From Branchiostoma floridae (taxonomy: Eukaryota; Chordata; Leptocardii; Amphioxiformes; Branchiostomatidae): a DNA stretch of 30,373 bases. Positions 28,371-30,373 of the stretch are shown piece by piece (the first letter of the stretch is position 1; the number at the start of each line of letters is the position of its first letter). The translations under genes were made by a program, and so were the position numbers. Location of the stretch: the NCBI RefSeq assembly GCF_000003815.2, contig NC_049988.1, positions 5,486,758 to 5,517,130 of the forward strand, given 5' to 3'. The notes below the pieces were generated by a model. It was not told the origin of the DNA. It worked only from the letters and a program-made list of their open reading frames with translations, and searched no databases.

Positions 28371-28544
28371 GGGAGGGGCAGATGATCTACGCAAGCCTGA
28401 CCTAGTTCTCGTGTTCTCTCGCGAGATTGAGACAAGGTCTTTCTCCGTGAGCAAGATGGATTGTCAGCCGTCGAAAATTTGGAGGTATATATGTACCTTA
28501 CCTTTAAAAAAAGTTTGATGTCTCGAGTTCTGGTCATGCTGTGG

Positions 28545-28790
28545 CCATGGTTTTCTAATGACAGACAGCCCATGAGGCCATGAGGAATTGGTATAGGTTT
28601 GGGCCCCTTAGAGACTTGTTCTGTAACTTCAGGGACCAGTTTAGGGTTACATTTTGAAAGGGAATAACTCAAGAAGGGGTTGACGGATCGTCATGATTTT
28701 TTTGGTATGTAGAAAGCTTAAGTGATGCTTCAGAAAGTTAAATATCGATTATGAAAATCTAAATCTGCATATTATTAGTTAGAAAATTGT
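28545..28790 (-). repeat. Interspersed repeat family B, reverse copy
   Basis: Read in reverse: ATATGCAGATTTAGATTTTC, CTTAAGCTTTCTACATACC, CAACCCCTTCTTGAGTTATT, CCCTTTCAAAATG and AAGGGGCCCAAACC, parallel to 2930-3118. It lies right behind the PLE 3' end. Confidence 0.6.
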
Positions 28791-28920
28791 CTAAATCCAC
28801 TTTGTTGCATTTTAGGACATAGAACATATAATATTTGTTGAATGAATAAAGATACTCTTTTTACACAACCATTGCTTTATTCAGTGACGTACCAACCTGA
28901 TGAAACTATTCACGGATATA
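28791..28920. other. Short AT-rich spacer
   Basis: No feature was recognised between the repeat copy and the mariner-type element. Confidence 0.4.
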
Positions 28921-29452
28921 CGAGGGTTGATCAATAAGTTCTCGGCCTCACCCAGAAATAATAAGCACAACTCAAATTTTCAGGCACAACATCATAGTAT
29001 GAAGCCTTTTATCAATACCCACCAAATTTCAAATCATTGCAGTAATTACTTTACAGGCATTCGTTTTTTGCAAATCAGAAGGTAAGTGGCGAGAAAAAAG
29101 TGGTGTGAATTGTGATCAGACATGTGTGGGTCGACTTCCCCATGCCGTAAATTAAGAAAAGACATTGTTAAAATGTTTGACAATGATTCTCTTCTTATTT
29201 CAAGCAAAAAAAAATGGGTGTCTGACTTCCAGCAGCGCAAATTGACCCGCACACTCAGGTCAGGTCAATTGTCCACGTTTTTCCCTTCTCCCTTACCTAA
29301 CATTACTGGGTGTCGCCTGCAAAGTAATGATCACAATAATTTGAATTTTGGTACATATTTATATAAGACTTTATACTTGACATCTGTGCTTCAAAATCTG
29401 AGCTGTGCTTATTATTTCTCGGGAAAACCGAGGACTTATTGATAATCCCACG
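28921..29452 (+). mobile_element. Mariner-type non-autonomous element, copy B, both ends present
   Basis: It starts CGAGGGTTGATCAATAAGTT and ends in the reverse of CGTGGGATTATCAATAAGTC. The terminal inverted repeats extend about 70 bases (TTCTCGGCCTCACCCAGAAA and AATAATAAGCACAACTC against similar wording at the far end). TA flanks both sides (28919-28920, 29453-29454). It is 532 bases long with a shortened transposase N-terminal remnant at 29080-29260 (KDIVKMFDNDSLL, KKWVSDFQQRKLT). It belongs to the same family as 11097-11587 and 29459-29797. Confidence 0.85.
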
Positions 29453-29458
29453 TACACG

Positions 29459-29797
29459 TATTAAGTCTTATATAAATGTGTACCGAAATTCAAATTATTG
29501 TGATCATTACCTTGTAGGCGACACCCAGTAACGTTAGGTAAGGGATAAAGAAAAAAGTGGACAATTGAGCTACGACCTGAAGTGTACGGGTCAAATTGTT
29601 TGATCACACTTCACCCTTCTTTTTCTCGCCACTTACCTTCTAATTTAGAAAAAACGAATGCCGGGAAAGTAATGACTCCAATGATTTGTAATTTGGGGGA
29701 TATTGATAAAAGGCTTCATACTATGAAGTTGTGCCTCAAAACCTGAGTTGTGCTTGTTATTTCTGGATGAGGCCGAGGACTTATTGATCACCCCTCG
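29459..29797 (-). mobile_element. Mariner-type non-autonomous element, copy C, one end lost
   Basis: Read on the minus strand it begins CGAGGGGTGATCAATAAGTC at 29797 (TA at 29798-29799) and follows copy B, but it lacks the transposase remnant (deletion between GTGTGATCA and AATTTGACCCG) and breaks off at AAGACTTAATA, about 90 bases short of the other terminus. It stands tail to tail with copy B, only six bases away. Confidence 0.8.
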
Positions 29798-29799
29798 TA

Positions 29800-30373
29800 A
29801 CATTTGTTAATGAGAAAGTGAAAGATAGTGACAAAAACACTGCAAATTAAGAAATGATTTGCATAACTAATGAAAAAATTCTATAATTCCCATTGTGTTA
29901 ATTGACGGTATTTTCTTGGGGCATTTGGAAGTTATGCACATGTAAACATCATTGCACCTGCAAATGCATAGTTATCAGAAACGCGATTAAAGCCTTCTTC
30001 CTTAACATAGATGCACGGCTGTTCATTGGGTGGAGGAGAAGATCAACTCATAATTCATACAAACCTAAACTTTATTTGCATAATAAATGACAATTAATAC
30101 ACCAGTTACCAGTGGAACTCTAGTTATATTTATCTTCTGTTCAGCTATTCAAATTCAGCCACTTAATCAATCATCAAGTTTCTATTGGGTACGGATTTTT
30201 CTTGTTTATCATGCAGCCAACATGTCTGTTTCATAGAGAGTCTTGAGTGGTCTCCAAGAGAGATCGTGGGTTGGATTGGAACAGAGCTTCTGAAATCATC
30301 CAGATGTCTTCATCCCGGGTGGATACCGGGACTCTACCTCTCCCTCTGTGTGCCTTACCCGGGTCGCTGGGAA
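29800..30373. other. AT-rich non-coding; GC rise at the right edge
   Basis: Single ATTTGCAT-type blocks at about 29857 and 30062 may be family B fragments. Near the right edge the minus strand shows CCCGG|GTAAGG (GT at 30358-30357), which could be the donor of an exon lying mostly outside the window. GTGGGTTGGATTGG at about 30268-30281 is a poor tRNA B box lookalike. Confidence 0.3.

Larger units (their letters stand above)
27165..28515 (+). mobile_element. Penelope-like retroelement, most complete copy, multiply broken
   Basis: In order on the plus strand: degenerate fingers/motif A region of the reverse transcriptase, motifs B and C, the thumb region, the linker (LKRAFAKHNVSLYSKP..TLR-type), the GIY-YIG endonuclease, and a 3' region ending near GTCGAAAATTTGG. 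The order RT then GIY-YIG is diagnostic of endonuclease-bearing PLEs. The reading frame changes at least at 27310, 27600, 27925, 28060 and 28095, and stops occur at 28057-28059 and 28287-28289. The 5' part of the RT is missing, so the copy is truncated as well as mutated. Confidence 0.85.

Noticed and set aside
30245-30290. GTGGGTTGGATTGG with an upstream GAGTGGTC block, tRNA-like
   Set aside because: The B box has two mismatches and no proper A box at the right distance.

Overview
This is a stretch of animal nuclear DNA, AT-rich (I judge about 60% A+T by eye, not counted), with three runs of N (5931-6084, 18370-18575, 21453-21657) typical of scaffold gaps. No bacterial gene organisation is present. 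It contains four remnants of Penelope-like retroelements (PLEs) with a GIY-YIG endonuclease, short mariner-type elements with TA target duplications, a tRNA-derived SINE, an interspersed repeat rich in ATGCAAAT/ATTTGCAT, and GA, GT and TATG microsatellites. That mixture suggests a marine invertebrate deuterostome; I think a cephalochordate (Branchiostoma) most likely. The species call is an inference from the look of the repeats and was not checked by a search.

Layout. 1-1030: a 163-base tandem duplication, a perfect RFX-type palindrome and a 24-bp-stem hairpin. 1471-2599: two phase-compatible candidate exons on the minus strand. 2790-5230: interspersed repeat, SINE, PLE end fragment and a degenerate tandem repeat of about 350 bp. 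5322-6986: a large fold-back structure with a smaller hairpin in its centre. 7088-7462: a lone transposon-end-like motif and a cluster of CRE-like TGACGT motifs. 7985-10618: more interspersed repeat and a promoter-like cluster of motifs. 11097-11587: mariner-type element. 12473-12651: candidate minus-strand exon. 13331-13552: PLE endonuclease fragment. 14310-15056: microsatellites. 15414-17073: candidate exons on both strands. 17468-18170: PLE 3' half with a hammerhead-like motif. 18190-19236: two interspersed repeats in tandem. 22082-23143: one terminal-inverted-repeat element apparently nested in another. 25339-25509: candidate first exon behind a TATA box. 26060-26590: GT repeat and interspersed repeat. 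27165-28515: the most complete PLE, broken by several frameshifts and stops. 28545-29797: interspersed repeat and two abutting mariner-type elements.

No intact protein-coding gene can be read from the window. What is firm is the transposon content: PLE reverse transcriptase and endonuclease remnants are recognisable by motif, and the mariner-type, fold-back and terminal-inverted-repeat structures can be read directly. The host-gene exons are offered with low confidence, because open frames of 30-60 codons with splice-like flanks also arise by chance in DNA of this composition. The window is best read as intronic or intergenic DNA built largely from layered, decaying mobile elements.
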